DNA from: Mycobacterium adipatum
Lineage (GTDB): Bacteria > Actinomycetota > Actinomycetes > Mycobacteriales > Mycobacteriaceae
NCBI RefSeq assembly: GCF_001644575.1
Contig: NZ_CP015596.1
Span: 4,464,001-4,528,000 of the forward strand
Reading direction: 5' to 3'
DNA: 64,000 nt
The notes under the pieces are model-generated. The model was not told the DNA's origin and did not search any database. It saw only the letters and a program-made list of their open reading frames with translations. The position numbers and the translations under genes were made by a program. Positions 43,663 to 52,531 of this stretch are shown piece by piece; the stretch's first letter is position 1; each line of letters opens with the position of its first letter.

Positions 43663-45036
43663 ATGTCTTTGCCCGACAGCACGCATGATCGCGCCGTTGC
43701 CGACCTACCGCTTGCCCCCCTCAATCCCCTGCCATATCGGCAAAGACGGGACGCGTTGCGCAACTTCCACACCGGCACCGACATCCTGCGTGACGCGGGG
43801 GGTCCGGTGACCCGCTTCACTCTCGGCCCGCGCTGGCTCATGCCCCCCATCGTGGTCGCCACCTCACCTCAGGGAATACGCGATATCGTCAGCGTCCGCG
43901 ACGGTTCCATCGACAAGACGAGCGCGGTCGCCGCACAGCTGCGCAGCATCATCGGCGGAAACCTCTTCGTGTTGCCGCACGACGAGTGGCTACCTCGGCG
44001 CCGCACACTGCAACCGGTTTTCACCAAGCAACGGGTGGACTCGTTCGCCGGACATATGGCAGAGGCTGCCGAGATGATCACGGCCTCATGGCCCACCGAC
44101 AGCGAGATCGATTTGGACAGCCAGGCCCGGCTGCTGTCCATGCGGGCGCTGGGCCGCTCGGTGCTGGGGCTGGATCTGGACGAACGGTCCGATGCCGTGG
44201 CCGAACCCCTGCGCGTGGCCACCGGTTACGCCGTGGCCCGCGCCCTGCGACCGTTGCGGGCACCGGCATGGCTGCCGACGCCGGCACGGCGCCGTGCCCT
44301 GGCCGCCACCGAGACCATCCGCCGGTTGGCCGACGAGATCATCGCGGCCTGCCGCGCCGACCCGACCCTGGACGCCCCGTTGGTGCACGCGCTCATCGCC
44401 GCCACCGACCCGGAAACCGGCCGGCCGCTGTCGGACAGCGAGATCCGTGACGAGATGATCATCTTCCTGTTCGCCGGCCAGGACACCACGGCGACCACCC
44501 TGACCTACACCCTGTGGTCCCTGGGACGCCACCCGCAGATCCAGGATCGGGTCGCCGCCGAGGTCGCCGCGATCGGTGACCGGAGGTTGACCACCGAGGA
44601 TGTCGGCAACCTCGGCTACACCGTGCAGGTGATCAAGGAGGCGCTGCGACTGTGCCCGCCCGGACCGACCGGCTCGCGCAGGGCGACACGGGATGTCGAG
44701 GTCGCCGGCTACCGGGTCGCGGCGGGCACCATGCTGGTGTTCGGCCGGATGTCGGTCCAGCGCGACCCCACCTTGTGGACCAACCCCTTGCAGTTCGATC
44801 CCGACCGGTTCAGTCCGCAGAACTCGAAGGACCGCGACCGCTGGCAATACGTACCGTTCGGCGGCGGGCCACGCTCCTGCATCGGGGATCATTTCGCCAT
44901 GCTGGAAGCCACGCTGGCGATCGCCACCATCATCCGCAATGTCCGGATCACCGCTCTGGAAGCCGAGTTCCCGCTGGCGGTGCCGTTCACGATGGTGCCG
45001 GGCGGCCCGATCCGCGCGCGGGTGACTGCGCGTTGA
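43663..45036 (+). CDS. Cytochrome P450
   Basis: A 457-residue P450 monooxygenase. I-helix AGQDTTATT around residue 270, ExxR in KEALRL around 327, and the heme loop FGGGPRSCIGDHFA with Cys406 as thiolate ligand. The long length and PFTMVPGGPIRARVT ending resemble CYP132-like or class-II-like mycobacterial P450s. The ATG is set by GGAGG just upstream. It is divergent from the MoeY-like gene. The fprB fusion in this window could supply electrons. Its stop codon lies inside a 16-bp-arm inverted repeat. Confidence 0.92.
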   Translation: MSLPDSTHDRAVADLPLAPLNPLPYRQRRDALRNFHTGTDILRDAGGPVTRFTLGPRWLMPPIVVATSPQGIRDIVSVRDGSIDKTSAVAAQLRSIIGGNLFVLPHDEWLPRRRTLQPVFTKQRVDSFAGHMAEAAEMITASWPTDSEIDLDSQARLLSMRALGRSVLGLDLDERSDAVAEPLRVATGYAVARALRPLRAPAWLPTPARRRALAATETIRRLADEIIAACRADPTLDAPLVHALIAATDPETGRPLSDSEIRDEMIIFLFAGQDTTATTLTYTLWSLGRHPQIQDRVAAEVAAIGDRRLTTEDVGNLGYTVQVIKEALRLCPPGPTGSRRATRDVEVAGYRVAAGTMLVFGRMSVQRDPTLWTNPLQFDPDRFSPQNSKDRDRWQYVPFGGGPRSCIGDHFAMLEATLAIATIIRNVRITALEAEFPLAVPFTMVPGGPIRARVTAR

Positions 45037-45083
45037 TCCCTGGTGGGACGTACCCCACGAACACCCGCACCAGGGATCAACGC
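45030..45083. terminator. Long perfect inverted repeat, probable bidirectional terminator
   Basis: Arms GCGTTGATCCCTGGTG (45030-45045) and CACCAGGGATCAACGC (45068-45083) are perfect over 16 bp with a 22-nt loop, between convergent P450 and TetR genes. The left arm includes the P450 stop codon. There is no U-run, which is usual for mycobacterial intrinsic terminators. Confidence 0.65.
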
Positions 45084-45094
45084 TCGCCGGTTGG

Positions 45095-45751
45095 TCAATC
45101 GTCGGCAGCGGCAAGGACGGCGGTGTCGAGGACCTGACCCTCCCGGATCAGCCTCGTCACCGCGGCATCCCAGCGCTGCAGTTGCGGACGGGTGACAAAC
45201 GATTCGGGGAGATGGCGCTCGATGTGCGGTCGCAGGATCATCGCCCCGACCCGCAGGATCAACGGGTTCAGCGCACCCCAGACCGGATCCAGCTGGGGGC
45301 GGGTCAAACCGGCCTCGGAGAATTTCTCACCCTGTGCCGCACTGATCTGGAGCAGTCCGTCGAAGATGACCGACCCGATCTTGTCTCCCTCGACGAGTGC
45401 ATGCGCGATGTAGTTCACCAGATCGGGATATTCGTAGAGCAACTGGGAGAACCGGCCACCCATATCCGCCAGGTATTCGCTGGTCATCTCCGATACCGGG
45501 GTGGCCTCGATGATCTCACCGAACACCTGCAGCACGTAGTCGTCGACGGCGGCGACCAGTCCGGCCTTGTTGCGGAAGTAGTGCTGCACCAGACCGATCG
45601 AGACACCGGCCTCCTCGGCAACGGCGCGCAGCGTGGTCGCCGCGACGCCCTTCTCGGCCAGCGTCCGCACCGCGGCATCGCGAATCCGGTCGACACTCGT
45701 GGGCTCCGGCGGCGCCGCGGGCCGGAGGAAGGCCGTCATGGCCTCGACCAT
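45095..45751 (-). CDS. TetR-family transcriptional regulator
   Basis: A 218-residue TetR protein: AATTLRAVAEEAGVSIGLVQHYFRNKAGLVAAVDDYVLQVF (around residues 38-78) is the DNA-binding domain. The C-terminal domain has VNYIAHALVEGDKIGSVIFDGLLQI. ATG 45739 is an alternative start. It is convergent with the P450 gene and 138 bp from the divergent dienelactone hydrolase gene. In M. tuberculosis a TetR gene (Rv1353c) also sits near the GGDEF-EAL and MoeY genes; whether this is its orthologue needs alignment. Confidence 0.85.
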   Translation of the reverse strand: MVEAMTAFLRPAAPPEPTSVDRIRDAAVRTLAEKGVAATTLRAVAEEAGVSIGLVQHYFRNKAGLVAAVDDYVLQVFGEIIEATPVSEMTSEYLADMGGRFSQLLYEYPDLVNYIAHALVEGDKIGSVIFDGLLQISAAQGEKFSEAGLTRPQLDPVWGALNPLILRVGAMILRPHIERHLPESFVTRPQLQRWDAAVTRLIREGQVLDTAVLAAADD

Positions 45752-45888
45752 ACAACCAACTTGCTTTCCAATGCGACTCTATGGTGAGCCGGTATGGCAC
45801 GCTGGACTCTCAATGCGCGTGTACTGCCGCCACCGTGCCGGCGTCGCAGAACCCATCAGATCCGCCCAACTGCAACGGGATACCCCAC

Positions 45889-46593
45889 ATGCCGAAGGTC
45901 ACCTTCCCAGCTCCCGCCGGTCCTTTGCCCGGCTACCTTGCGACACCCGCCACCGAGGGGCCGTGGCCGGCCGTCATCGTGGTGCAGGATGTGCGCGGAA
46001 TGACCGCCGACGTCCGGCGCGTCAGCGACCGGCTCGCGGCGGCGGGGTATCTGACGCTCGCTCCCGCGCTGTACGGTCGCGGACTCAAGATTGCCTGCAT
46101 GCTCGCGACCATCCGCAGCCACTTCGCGGGCACCGGCGACAGCTTCGACGACATCGTCGCGGCGCGCGATCACCTGCTGGCGGACCCGAACTGCAGCGGC
46201 AAGGTCGGCCTGGTGGGGTTCTGCATGGGCGCGGGGTTCGTGCTGCAACTCGCGCCCAGCGGACTGTTCGACGCGACCGCGCCGAACTACGGGCTGAATC
46301 CGAAGAACATCGATGCGCTGGCCCAATCATGCCCCGTGGTGGCGAGTTACGGCGCGAAGGACCGCATCGCACGCAGCGGAACGGCGGCCGCGTTGGAGGC
46401 AGTGCTCGCCGCCGGCGGGGTGCCCCGCGATATCAAGGAATACGAGAACGTCGGGCACAGCTTCATGAACGACTTCGGCATCCCGGCGCCGTTCACGGTG
46501 ATTGAGCGGATCGCCGGCATGGAGTACTCCGAGCCGGAGGCCGAGGACGCGTGGCGACGGATTCTGAGCTTCTTCGGTGAACATCTGCGCTGA
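45889..46593 (+). CDS. Dienelactone hydrolase-family protein
   Basis: A 234-residue alpha/beta hydrolase of the dienelactone hydrolase family. GFCMGAGF contains the Cys nucleophile used by this family (around residue 112), SYGAKDRI carries the acid and VGHSFMNDF the His. It would open enol-lactones or similar esters. ATG 45889 gives the conserved start MPKVTFP; the upstream frame is non-conserved. It is followed 21 nt later by the methyltransferase. Confidence 0.87.
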   Translation: MPKVTFPAPAGPLPGYLATPATEGPWPAVIVVQDVRGMTADVRRVSDRLAAAGYLTLAPALYGRGLKIACMLATIRSHFAGTGDSFDDIVAARDHLLADPNCSGKVGLVGFCMGAGFVLQLAPSGLFDATAPNYGLNPKNIDALAQSCPVVASYGAKDRIARSGTAAALEAVLAAGGVPRDIKEYENVGHSFMNDFGIPAPFTVIERIAGMEYSEPEAEDAWRRILSFFGEHLR

Positions 46594-46614
46594 GGCCCGC
46601 TACGCTTTGGCGCT

Positions 46615-47280
46615 ATGGCTGAAGTGATGGACTGGGATGCCGCGTACTCCGACCGAATCTTCGTGGGGCCCCCGCCGTGGAACATCGGTGAGGCGCAGCC
46701 TGAGATCGCCGCGCTGATCGAGGCCGGCAAGATCACCAGCCCGGTCCTGGACGCCGGTTGTGGCGTCGGCGATGTGTCACTGGCGCTGGCCGCGGCGGGG
46801 TACGACGTCGTGGGCGCCGACATCTCCACCGTCGCCATCGACGCCGCAACTCGCGCCGCCGCGGCGCGCGGGCTGACCAATGTGCGCTTCGTGCAGGGCG
46901 ATTTGCGCACCCTCACCGTGGACGGCGATCCGTTCAACACCATCGTCGACTGCACGCTGTTCCACTCGCTGCCGGTCGAGGCGCGCGAGGACTATCTGCG
47001 CGGTGTGCACGCGGTGTCCGCACCCGGCGCCGTCCTGCACATGCTGGTGTTCACCACCGATGCGCTCCCCCCGGATTCGCCGTTCCCGGTGCCCAATCTG
47101 GTGACCGAAGCCGAGCTTCGCGAGGTAGTGTCACGGGTCTGGACGATCGAGAACGTGCAGCCGGCTTTCGTCGCGGTGCAACTGCCCGATGTCCCGAATC
47201 TGCCCGAGCACAACTTCGCCAGCGACGACAAGGGCCGGGTCAAGCTGCCCGCCCTGCTGCTGACGGCGCGTAAGCACTGA
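46615..47280 (+). CDS. SAM-dependent methyltransferase, class I
   Basis: A 221-residue class I methyltransferase. Motif I VLDAGCGVGDVSL (around residues 44-56), acidic motif II DIST after VVGAD, and VDCTLFHSLP as the post-III region. It resembles thiopurine-S-methyltransferase-like or ubiquinone/menaquinone-type SAM methyltransferases, but the substrate is unknown. It is likely co-transcribed with the dienelactone hydrolase. Confidence 0.85.
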   Translation: MAEVMDWDAAYSDRIFVGPPPWNIGEAQPEIAALIEAGKITSPVLDAGCGVGDVSLALAAAGYDVVGADISTVAIDAATRAAAARGLTNVRFVQGDLRTLTVDGDPFNTIVDCTLFHSLPVEAREDYLRGVHAVSAPGAVLHMLVFTTDALPPDSPFPVPNLVTEAELREVVSRVWTIENVQPAFVAVQLPDVPNLPEHNFASDDKGRVKLPALLLTARKH

Positions 47281-47295
47281 TCCGGCGGCGCCGAC

Positions 47296-49125
47296 CTAGG
47301 GCCGCCAGGAGGTGCTGCCATCGGCCAGCATCGTGGCCATGGTGTCGGCGTCGACCGGCGGGGACAACAGAAATCCCTGTGCCTGATAGCAGCCCAACTG
47401 CACGAGCATCCGCGCGGCCGCCTCGGTTTCCAGGCCCACGGCCACCAGCCCGAGACCGAACGCCTCGCCGAGCGACACGATCGCCCGGACGATCGCGAGA
47501 TCGTCCTTGCTGCCGTCCAGGTTCTGCACGAACGACCGGTCGATCTTCAACGTGTCGATGGGCAGCGATTTCAGCCGACTCAAATCGCTGTAGGCGGCCC
47601 CGAATTCGTCGAGTGCCAGACTCACGCCGAGCGCACGCAGTGCGGTGAGGATCTCATCGTTCAGATCGGCGTCATCGGTGACGAAGCTCTCGGAAATCTC
47701 CAAGCTCAACGACGCCGGATCGAGTTCCAGGTCCGCGAGCACGCGGGCCACATGGTCGACGAAACCGTCGGCCACCCGTTGCACGGGTGAGACGTTGACC
47801 CGCAGCTTCACCGTCTGTGCCAGCCCCATCGACCGCCACTGCCGCAGCTGCGCGCAGGAATCCTGCAGCACCTTGCGGCCCAATACCGCCGCCAGGTTGG
47901 AGGATTCGGCGACCGGCATGAAAGCGCTCGGCAGCAGCATTCCCCGGGTGGGGTGGTTCCACCGCACCAACGCCTCCACCGCCACCACCTCGCCGGTGCG
48001 CAGGTCAACCTCCGGCTGGTAGTGCACGACGAACGCCCCGTTCTCGATCCCGTCGCGCAGGCGCAGCTCGACATCGTTGAGCAGCAGGTATTTTTGGGCG
48101 ATGACGTCGCTGAACACGGCGGCGTCGTTGCCCCCGGAATCCTTGGCGGCCACCAGCGCCAGGTCGGCGTGACGCAGCACGTCGGCAGCCGAGTCACGGC
48201 CCGGAGTTCCCAGCGCCACACCGATACTGGCGGTGCGCCGGATGAATTCGCGGCCGATGGTGAAGGGTTCCTTGAGCAGCAGGGTGATCCGTTCGGCGAG
48301 CAGCGCCGCGTCGTCGAGGTCCGTCGGGCCGGCGGGCACGATGACGAACTCGTCACCGGCCTGGCGTGCCAGAAGTGCGGTGGCGTCCAGGGATTCGCGC
48401 AGCCGACCGGCAAACTGCGCGATCAGCTCGTCGCCCGCGGTGTGACCGAACTGATCGTTGACCGACTTCAGCCGATCCAGATCGGTGAACAGCACGGCGA
48501 CCGGACCGTCTTGCCCATCGGCGAGGCGGGCCGCAAGGTGCTCGGTGAGGACACCGCTGTTGCACAGCCCGGTGAGATCATCGTGCTCGGCCAGGAACTG
48601 CAGGCGCTCGATCGCGACCAACCTGGCCTGCAGCTGGGCGAACATCGTCGCAATGGTCTTCAGCGCGTTGAGTTCTTCCTCGAGCCACTCGCGGTCACCG
48701 TATTTGACGAAGCCCAATGTGCCGGTGGTGACGTCGTTCGACAGCAGGGGCACGCAGGCCAGCGAGGTCTGCGGCACCTCGGTGCCCTGCTGGATCGTCT
48801 GCTGATATTCATCGGTCTTGGGCTCCGGGCGGATGACCAGCGGCTCTTTGAGCCATTCGGCCATCGCGAACACCGGGTCCGCTTCGGCGAAGTACACGAC
48901 GCCGATCGGGTCCGGGTCCGGCACATAGGTGCGGATCGGCCACTGCGCCACCAGCCGGGTCGCGTGGATCTCGTGATCGTTGTGCCGCAGGAACGCCACA
49001 TCCAGCCCGAGATAGGCCGCGAGGTCGGTCAGCACCAGTTCACTGACCTCGACCGCATTCTCGGTGTGCGCGGTGATGAGTCGCTTGGCCGCCAGATCCA
49101 CCAGACCGTTGAGGCTGCCGATCAC
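47296..49125 (-). CDS. GAF-GGDEF-EAL protein with degenerate active sites
   Basis: A 609-residue paralogue of the protein at 23195-25018, sharing the N-terminal sensor (FLRHNDHEIHATRL). The cyclase motif reads AGDEF (residues 256-260), a variant that can still work in some enzymes. In the EAL domain Glu384, the N of RVNVSP, E of LEISES, K of LKID and Q of QAQGF remain. However, the Asp pair is Asp506-Glu507 (DEFGAAYS instead of DDFGTGYS), and the Glu of VAEGVE, the general base, is Val563 (VAVGLE). Phosphodiesterase activity is therefore unlikely, and it may act as a c-di-GMP synthase or receptor. Confidence 0.87.
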   Translation of the reverse strand: MIGSLNGLVDLAAKRLITAHTENAVEVSELVLTDLAAYLGLDVAFLRHNDHEIHATRLVAQWPIRTYVPDPDPIGVVYFAEADPVFAMAEWLKEPLVIRPEPKTDEYQQTIQQGTEVPQTSLACVPLLSNDVTTGTLGFVKYGDREWLEEELNALKTIATMFAQLQARLVAIERLQFLAEHDDLTGLCNSGVLTEHLAARLADGQDGPVAVLFTDLDRLKSVNDQFGHTAGDELIAQFAGRLRESLDATALLARQAGDEFVIVPAGPTDLDDAALLAERITLLLKEPFTIGREFIRRTASIGVALGTPGRDSAADVLRHADLALVAAKDSGGNDAAVFSDVIAQKYLLLNDVELRLRDGIENGAFVVHYQPEVDLRTGEVVAVEALVRWNHPTRGMLLPSAFMPVAESSNLAAVLGRKVLQDSCAQLRQWRSMGLAQTVKLRVNVSPVQRVADGFVDHVARVLADLELDPASLSLEISESFVTDDADLNDEILTALRALGVSLALDEFGAAYSDLSRLKSLPIDTLKIDRSFVQNLDGSKDDLAIVRAIVSLGEAFGLGLVAVGLETEAAARMLVQLGCYQAQGFLLSPPVDADTMATMLADGSTSWRP

Positions 49126-49239
49126 ATCACCTCACCATCCCCGCCAACCACCCGCATTGCGGTGGCACGTGGAGAGGCGCACATCGCCCACACTTTAGCG
49201 GCCCGCGCCGGTTTTGCAGGCGCGCCAAGCCGGTGCGGC

Positions 49240-50550
49240 TCAGGGGATCCGGTCCAGCAGACTGCGGGCGATGACGGTGACCAGAACGCGGTCATAGGTG
49301 ATGGCGAGATCGAAGCGACGTTCCGGCTCGGGCACCGAGCCCGACGTGTCCTGCTCCCGGGCGATCAGGGCCGCGCAGTGATGCGGACCGAGGCTGAGCA
49401 CGATCCACTGCCCGCACAACGGGTCCCCAGGGGCGAGATCGACCCCCCGGACCCCGGATCCCAGATCGCTGGGCAAGCCCCGGCCGAAGACGGCCACCAG
49501 CGCAGAGGTGCGCGCCAGTTCGCTCTAGCGCGCGCTGGTCGAACCCGTGAAGTGTTCTGCCAGCTGCAGCGACGCCATCACCATCGGAGGATCCGGTGCC
49601 AGCCGGGCCTGAGCCTCGATTTGTCGGGAGAACGGGATGAGGGTTGCCTTGAGTGCAGTGCGAACCGGAACCTTGTCAGCGATGAGGTCGAACGGCGAGT
49701 CACCGGTCGGCTGCACCGGGTGCTTCATCGGCGGCGGCGACCACCCCGCCGAGACCGGGCCCCTCAGCGGTCCGGGCCGGCCGAATTTGAAACCCTGGCC
49801 GAGGGTGGCACCCAGCGACAGCGCCTGTTCGAGATGCTCATCGGACTCGATTCCTTCGGCGAGGAGCACCGCGCCGGTCCGTTCGATATGCGCGAGCACG
49901 GCGGCCAGGATGCGGGCCTGGTCGTCGCTGGGATGCGACTGCACCAGGTGAACGTCGAGTTTGACGATATCCGGGCAGATGACGTCGAGCAGCGCCAGTG
50001 AGTCCGGATGGGCACCCACATCGTCGAGGGCGATACCGAATCCGTCCGCGCGCAGGGCGGCCACCTTGCGAAGCAGCGCCCGGGGGTGTTTCAGCAGGCT
50101 GCGTTCGGTCAGCTCGAACATCAACCGCAGGTGCTCGTGTGCGCGGGCCAATAGCCGGTTCCCGGCGCGATCGAGGTGATCACCCACTGGTTCGCAGTTG
50201 AGCGTGAGCAACGTGTCCTGGGGTAGCTCGCGACGCAGAGCGACGTCGAGTGCGGCCGTGATACACATCCGATCCAGCGCACCCAGCCGGCAGGTGGCCG
50301 CGGCATGCGCGAACACCGTCTCGGGATCGGGATCGCCGAGTTCGGGCCACCGGGTCAGCGCCTCGAAACCGACCACGGCGCCGTTGGCGAGCACCGTGAT
50401 CGGCTGAAATGCCGTGGTCAGGCCGGCTCCGGACACGGCAGCGTCCAGAATCGCGGAGTCTGCCACGCGGTGACCGCGCCGCGACGCAATGGGCGCCACC
50501 TCATCCCCCCTGCGCTCAGAAACGCGTGACCCGGAGCCGGACGTACTCAT
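49240..50550 (-). pseudogene. EAL-DICT protein interrupted by an in-frame TAG
   Basis: An EAL phosphodiesterase-like domain (Glu63 in FEALTRW; TLNCEP, LMFELTERS, ALDDVG, VKLDVHL, LLAEGIES and GQGFKFG retain the catalytic set) is followed by a DICT-type sensory domain. The frame stops at TAG 49525-49527 (codon 342) and then continues in the same frame with SELARTSALVAVFGRGLP...GPHHCAALIAR...RRFDLAITYDRVLV, which are the strands that complete a DICT domain. The remaining reading frame ends at 49240. The truncated product keeps the whole EAL domain, so it may still work. ATG 50550 is taken as start. Confidence 0.75.
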
Positions 50551-50668
50551 CCCGGTTCCGGATTCCCACCCACCCCGCTCGCAAACTTTAGTCCGGTCCG
50601 GCGTGTGCCACGGCGTGTTCGGCAAGAGCGGCGGCTCCGCGCCCCGGAAACGAAACAGTCGTGAAGCG

Positions 50669-50716
50669 TGGAGCCGGCGGGATTCGAACCCCCGACCCCC
50701 ACCCTGCCAGGGTGAA
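50669..50716 (-). tRNA. tRNA-Ala(GGC)-like 3' remnant
   Basis: About 48 nt that align with the 3' two-thirds of the intact tRNA-Ala at 54397: the anticodon loop CTGGCAG, variable region GGTGGGGGTC and the T-loop GTTCGAAT, ending in CTCCA. About 85 percent of bases agree. The 5' acceptor and D-arm parts are missing, and one T-stem pair is broken. It is in the same orientation as the intact gene, 3.7 kb away, and not expected to be functional. Confidence 0.6.
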
Positions 50717-50772
50717 TGGGCCCCTCGCGCGACGTCCACCGCGGTACCTTTATGCAGGTCTGGGTGTTGGTG

Positions 50773-51774
50773 TCAGTCGAGGGTGACGACGACCTTGCCG
50801 CTTTTGGCCCTGCCGTTCTCGAGGTGGGCGAGCGCGTCCAGCGTCCGATCGAACGGGAACGTCGAATCGAGGACCGGCCGCAGGCGACCCGCGTCGTATA
50901 GCGCGGCGAGCTGATGAAGCTGGGCTCCGCTGGCCTGCATGAAGAAGAACGCGTAGCGCACCCGTAGCTTCTTGGCGGCGTTGCGAACTTTGCGACTGAG
51001 GAACGACAAGACGAACTCGAAGGGCTTGGGCGCGCCCAGTTGTTTGGCGAAGTCGGCGTCTGGTGGGCCGGTGACACCGATCGCCAGTCCTCCAGGTTTG
51101 AGCACGGTCAGTGATGTGAGGAGGTTGTCTTCGCCCACCGAGTCCACGACAAGGTCGAAGCCGGAGAGCACGTCGGCGAAATCCTGTGTGGTGTAGTCGA
51201 CCACGACATCTGCGCCGAGAGCGCGGACCAGCTCGGCCCGCGCACCGTTGACGGTGGTCGCGACGTGGGCGCCGAGGTGTTTGGCGAGTTGGATAACGGT
51301 GGATCCGAGCCCGCCGGCGCCGGCGTGGACGAGCACTTTCTGTCCAGGTTGGATGTTCGCCTTCTCGACGAGGATCTGCCAGGCCGCCAGGGCCACCAAC
51401 GGGACTGCGGCGGCCTCGTGCATGCTCAGCGATGCTGGCTTGTGCGCGACGTCGGCGTGGTCGATGGCGATGTATTCCGCGAACGTCCCGATGCGCATGT
51501 CGCGGGGGCGTGCATACACTTCGTCGCCGACGGCGAAGCCGGGGACGCCGGCACCGACGTCGGTGATCACCCCGGCCACATCGTGGCCGAGCACGAACGG
51601 GGTCTTGTATTTGAGGAGTTGTTTGAAGTCCCCGTCGCGGACCATCCTGTCGAGCGGGTTGACGCCTGAGGCGTGGACTTTGACCAGCACGTCGTTGTGG
51701 CCGACGGTCGGCACGGGAACGTCCCTGGCCTGCACACCGTCTTTGCCGTAGTGGGTGACGACGAACGCCTTCAT
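50773..51774 (-). CDS. Quinone oxidoreductase-like zinc-independent MDR protein
   Basis: A 333-residue medium-chain dehydrogenase/reductase of the quinone oxidoreductase type. It has VNPLDRMVRDGDF, VLGHDVAGVITDVGAGV, VGDEVYARP, and the NADPH-binding HAGAGGLGSTVIQLAK (around residues 152-167). Catalytic zinc ligands are lacking. The typical reaction is NADPH-dependent reduction of quinones or enones. Its ATG overlaps the TetR stop (ATGA), so both form one transcript divergent from the twin hydrolases. Confidence 0.88.
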   Translation of the reverse strand: MKAFVVTHYGKDGVQARDVPVPTVGHNDVLVKVHASGVNPLDRMVRDGDFKQLLKYKTPFVLGHDVAGVITDVGAGVPGFAVGDEVYARPRDMRIGTFAEYIAIDHADVAHKPASLSMHEAAAVPLVALAAWQILVEKANIQPGQKVLVHAGAGGLGSTVIQLAKHLGAHVATTVNGARAELVRALGADVVVDYTTQDFADVLSGFDLVVDSVGEDNLLTSLTVLKPGGLAIGVTGPPDADFAKQLGAPKPFEFVLSFLSRKVRNAAKKLRVRYAFFFMQASGAQLHQLAALYDAGRLRPVLDSTFPFDRTLDALAHLENGRAKSGKVVVTLD

Positions 51775-52370
51775 GATCTGGGCCTCTCTGCCTTCTCGAC
51801 GTCGAGCAATGCCGTCGCGTTGCGGATCCCCGCGGCCAGAATGTCGTCGGACAGCGCCGGGTCGGACACCGCCCGGGCGAGTTGCATGCTGGCCACCAGG
51901 ATGGTGAACAGTCCCAGCGCGGTGCTGCGCGCGGCCGCAGGTTCGCTTGGCGAGAGGTGCGCGGCGATGACGTCGACGATGGACGTCATGCCCTCGGTGT
52001 AGGAGTCGCGTACCGCCGAGCTGCAGCGGCCGATCTCATCGAGCAATGCGGCGTTGGGGCAACCGGCGCCCGGATCATCGCGGTGCTGCGTTGAGAGGTA
52101 CCCGCGGATGTAGTCCTGCAGTGCCGCCCGGCCGGGCGGTAGCGACGTCAACGCGTCGACCTGCGCGCGCAACTGGTCGGCGACGGCGTGGGCCACCAGA
52201 TCGTCCTTGGATGCGAAGTGGGCGTAGAACGCGCCGTTGGTCAGACCGGCGTCCGACATCAGCGTCGCGATCCCGGAGCCGTCGATGCCGTCGGTCTTGA
52301 ATCGCGCGCTGGCCGTGGCGATGATCCGGCGCCGCGTCTCGGCCTTGCGCTCCCCGGCCTGTCGCGCCAT
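51771..52370 (-). CDS. TetR-family transcriptional regulator
   Basis: A 199-residue TetR regulator; the DNA-binding domain is GSGIATLMSDAGLTNGAFYAHFASKDDLVAHAV (around residues 31-63), with the C-terminal tail GCPNAALLDEIGR typical of the AcrR/NemR-like C-domain. ATG 52370 follows GGAGGTGG. It is co-transcribed with the quinone oxidoreductase gene and divergent from two hydrolase genes; the palindrome between them is a probable target. The Cys in GCP could sense electrophiles, as in NemR, but this is speculative. Confidence 0.87.
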   Translation of the reverse strand: MARQAGERKAETRRRIIATASARFKTDGIDGSGIATLMSDAGLTNGAFYAHFASKDDLVAHAVADQLRAQVDALTSLPPGRAALQDYIRGYLSTQHRDDPGAGCPNAALLDEIGRCSSAVRDSYTEGMTSIVDVIAAHLSPSEPAAARSTALGLFTILVASMQLARAVSDPALSDDILAAGIRNATALLDVEKAERPRS

Positions 52371-52435
52371 GGGCCACCTCCCTGTCCTGTCATGAGCATC
52401 CGTCCTTGCCAAATCGTACCACTCGATATTACAGT

Positions 52436-52447
52436 CATAATATTATG
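52436..52447. promoter_or_regulatory. Palindrome CATAATATTATG between TetR and hydrolase genes
   Basis: A perfect 12-bp palindrome in the 161-bp divergent gap, 66 bp before the TetR start and 85 bp before the hydrolase. Nearby ATCGTA occurs three times. It is AT-rich in GC-rich DNA and probably overlaps the divergent -10 regions. A likely operator for the adjacent TetR protein. Confidence 0.5.
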
Positions 52448-52531
52448 ATCGTAAGATCGTATGTGAAATCGGGGATCTCGGATGACCACTGCCCTCGACG
52501 CACCAACTCACACCCTGCTGAAAGGCACATC

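Noticed and set aside
50547..51077. Plausible frame running through the tRNA remnant and the start of quinone oxidoreductase antisense region
   Set aside because: Contains the translated tRNA-like sequence and no domain; artefact of GC-rich DNA.
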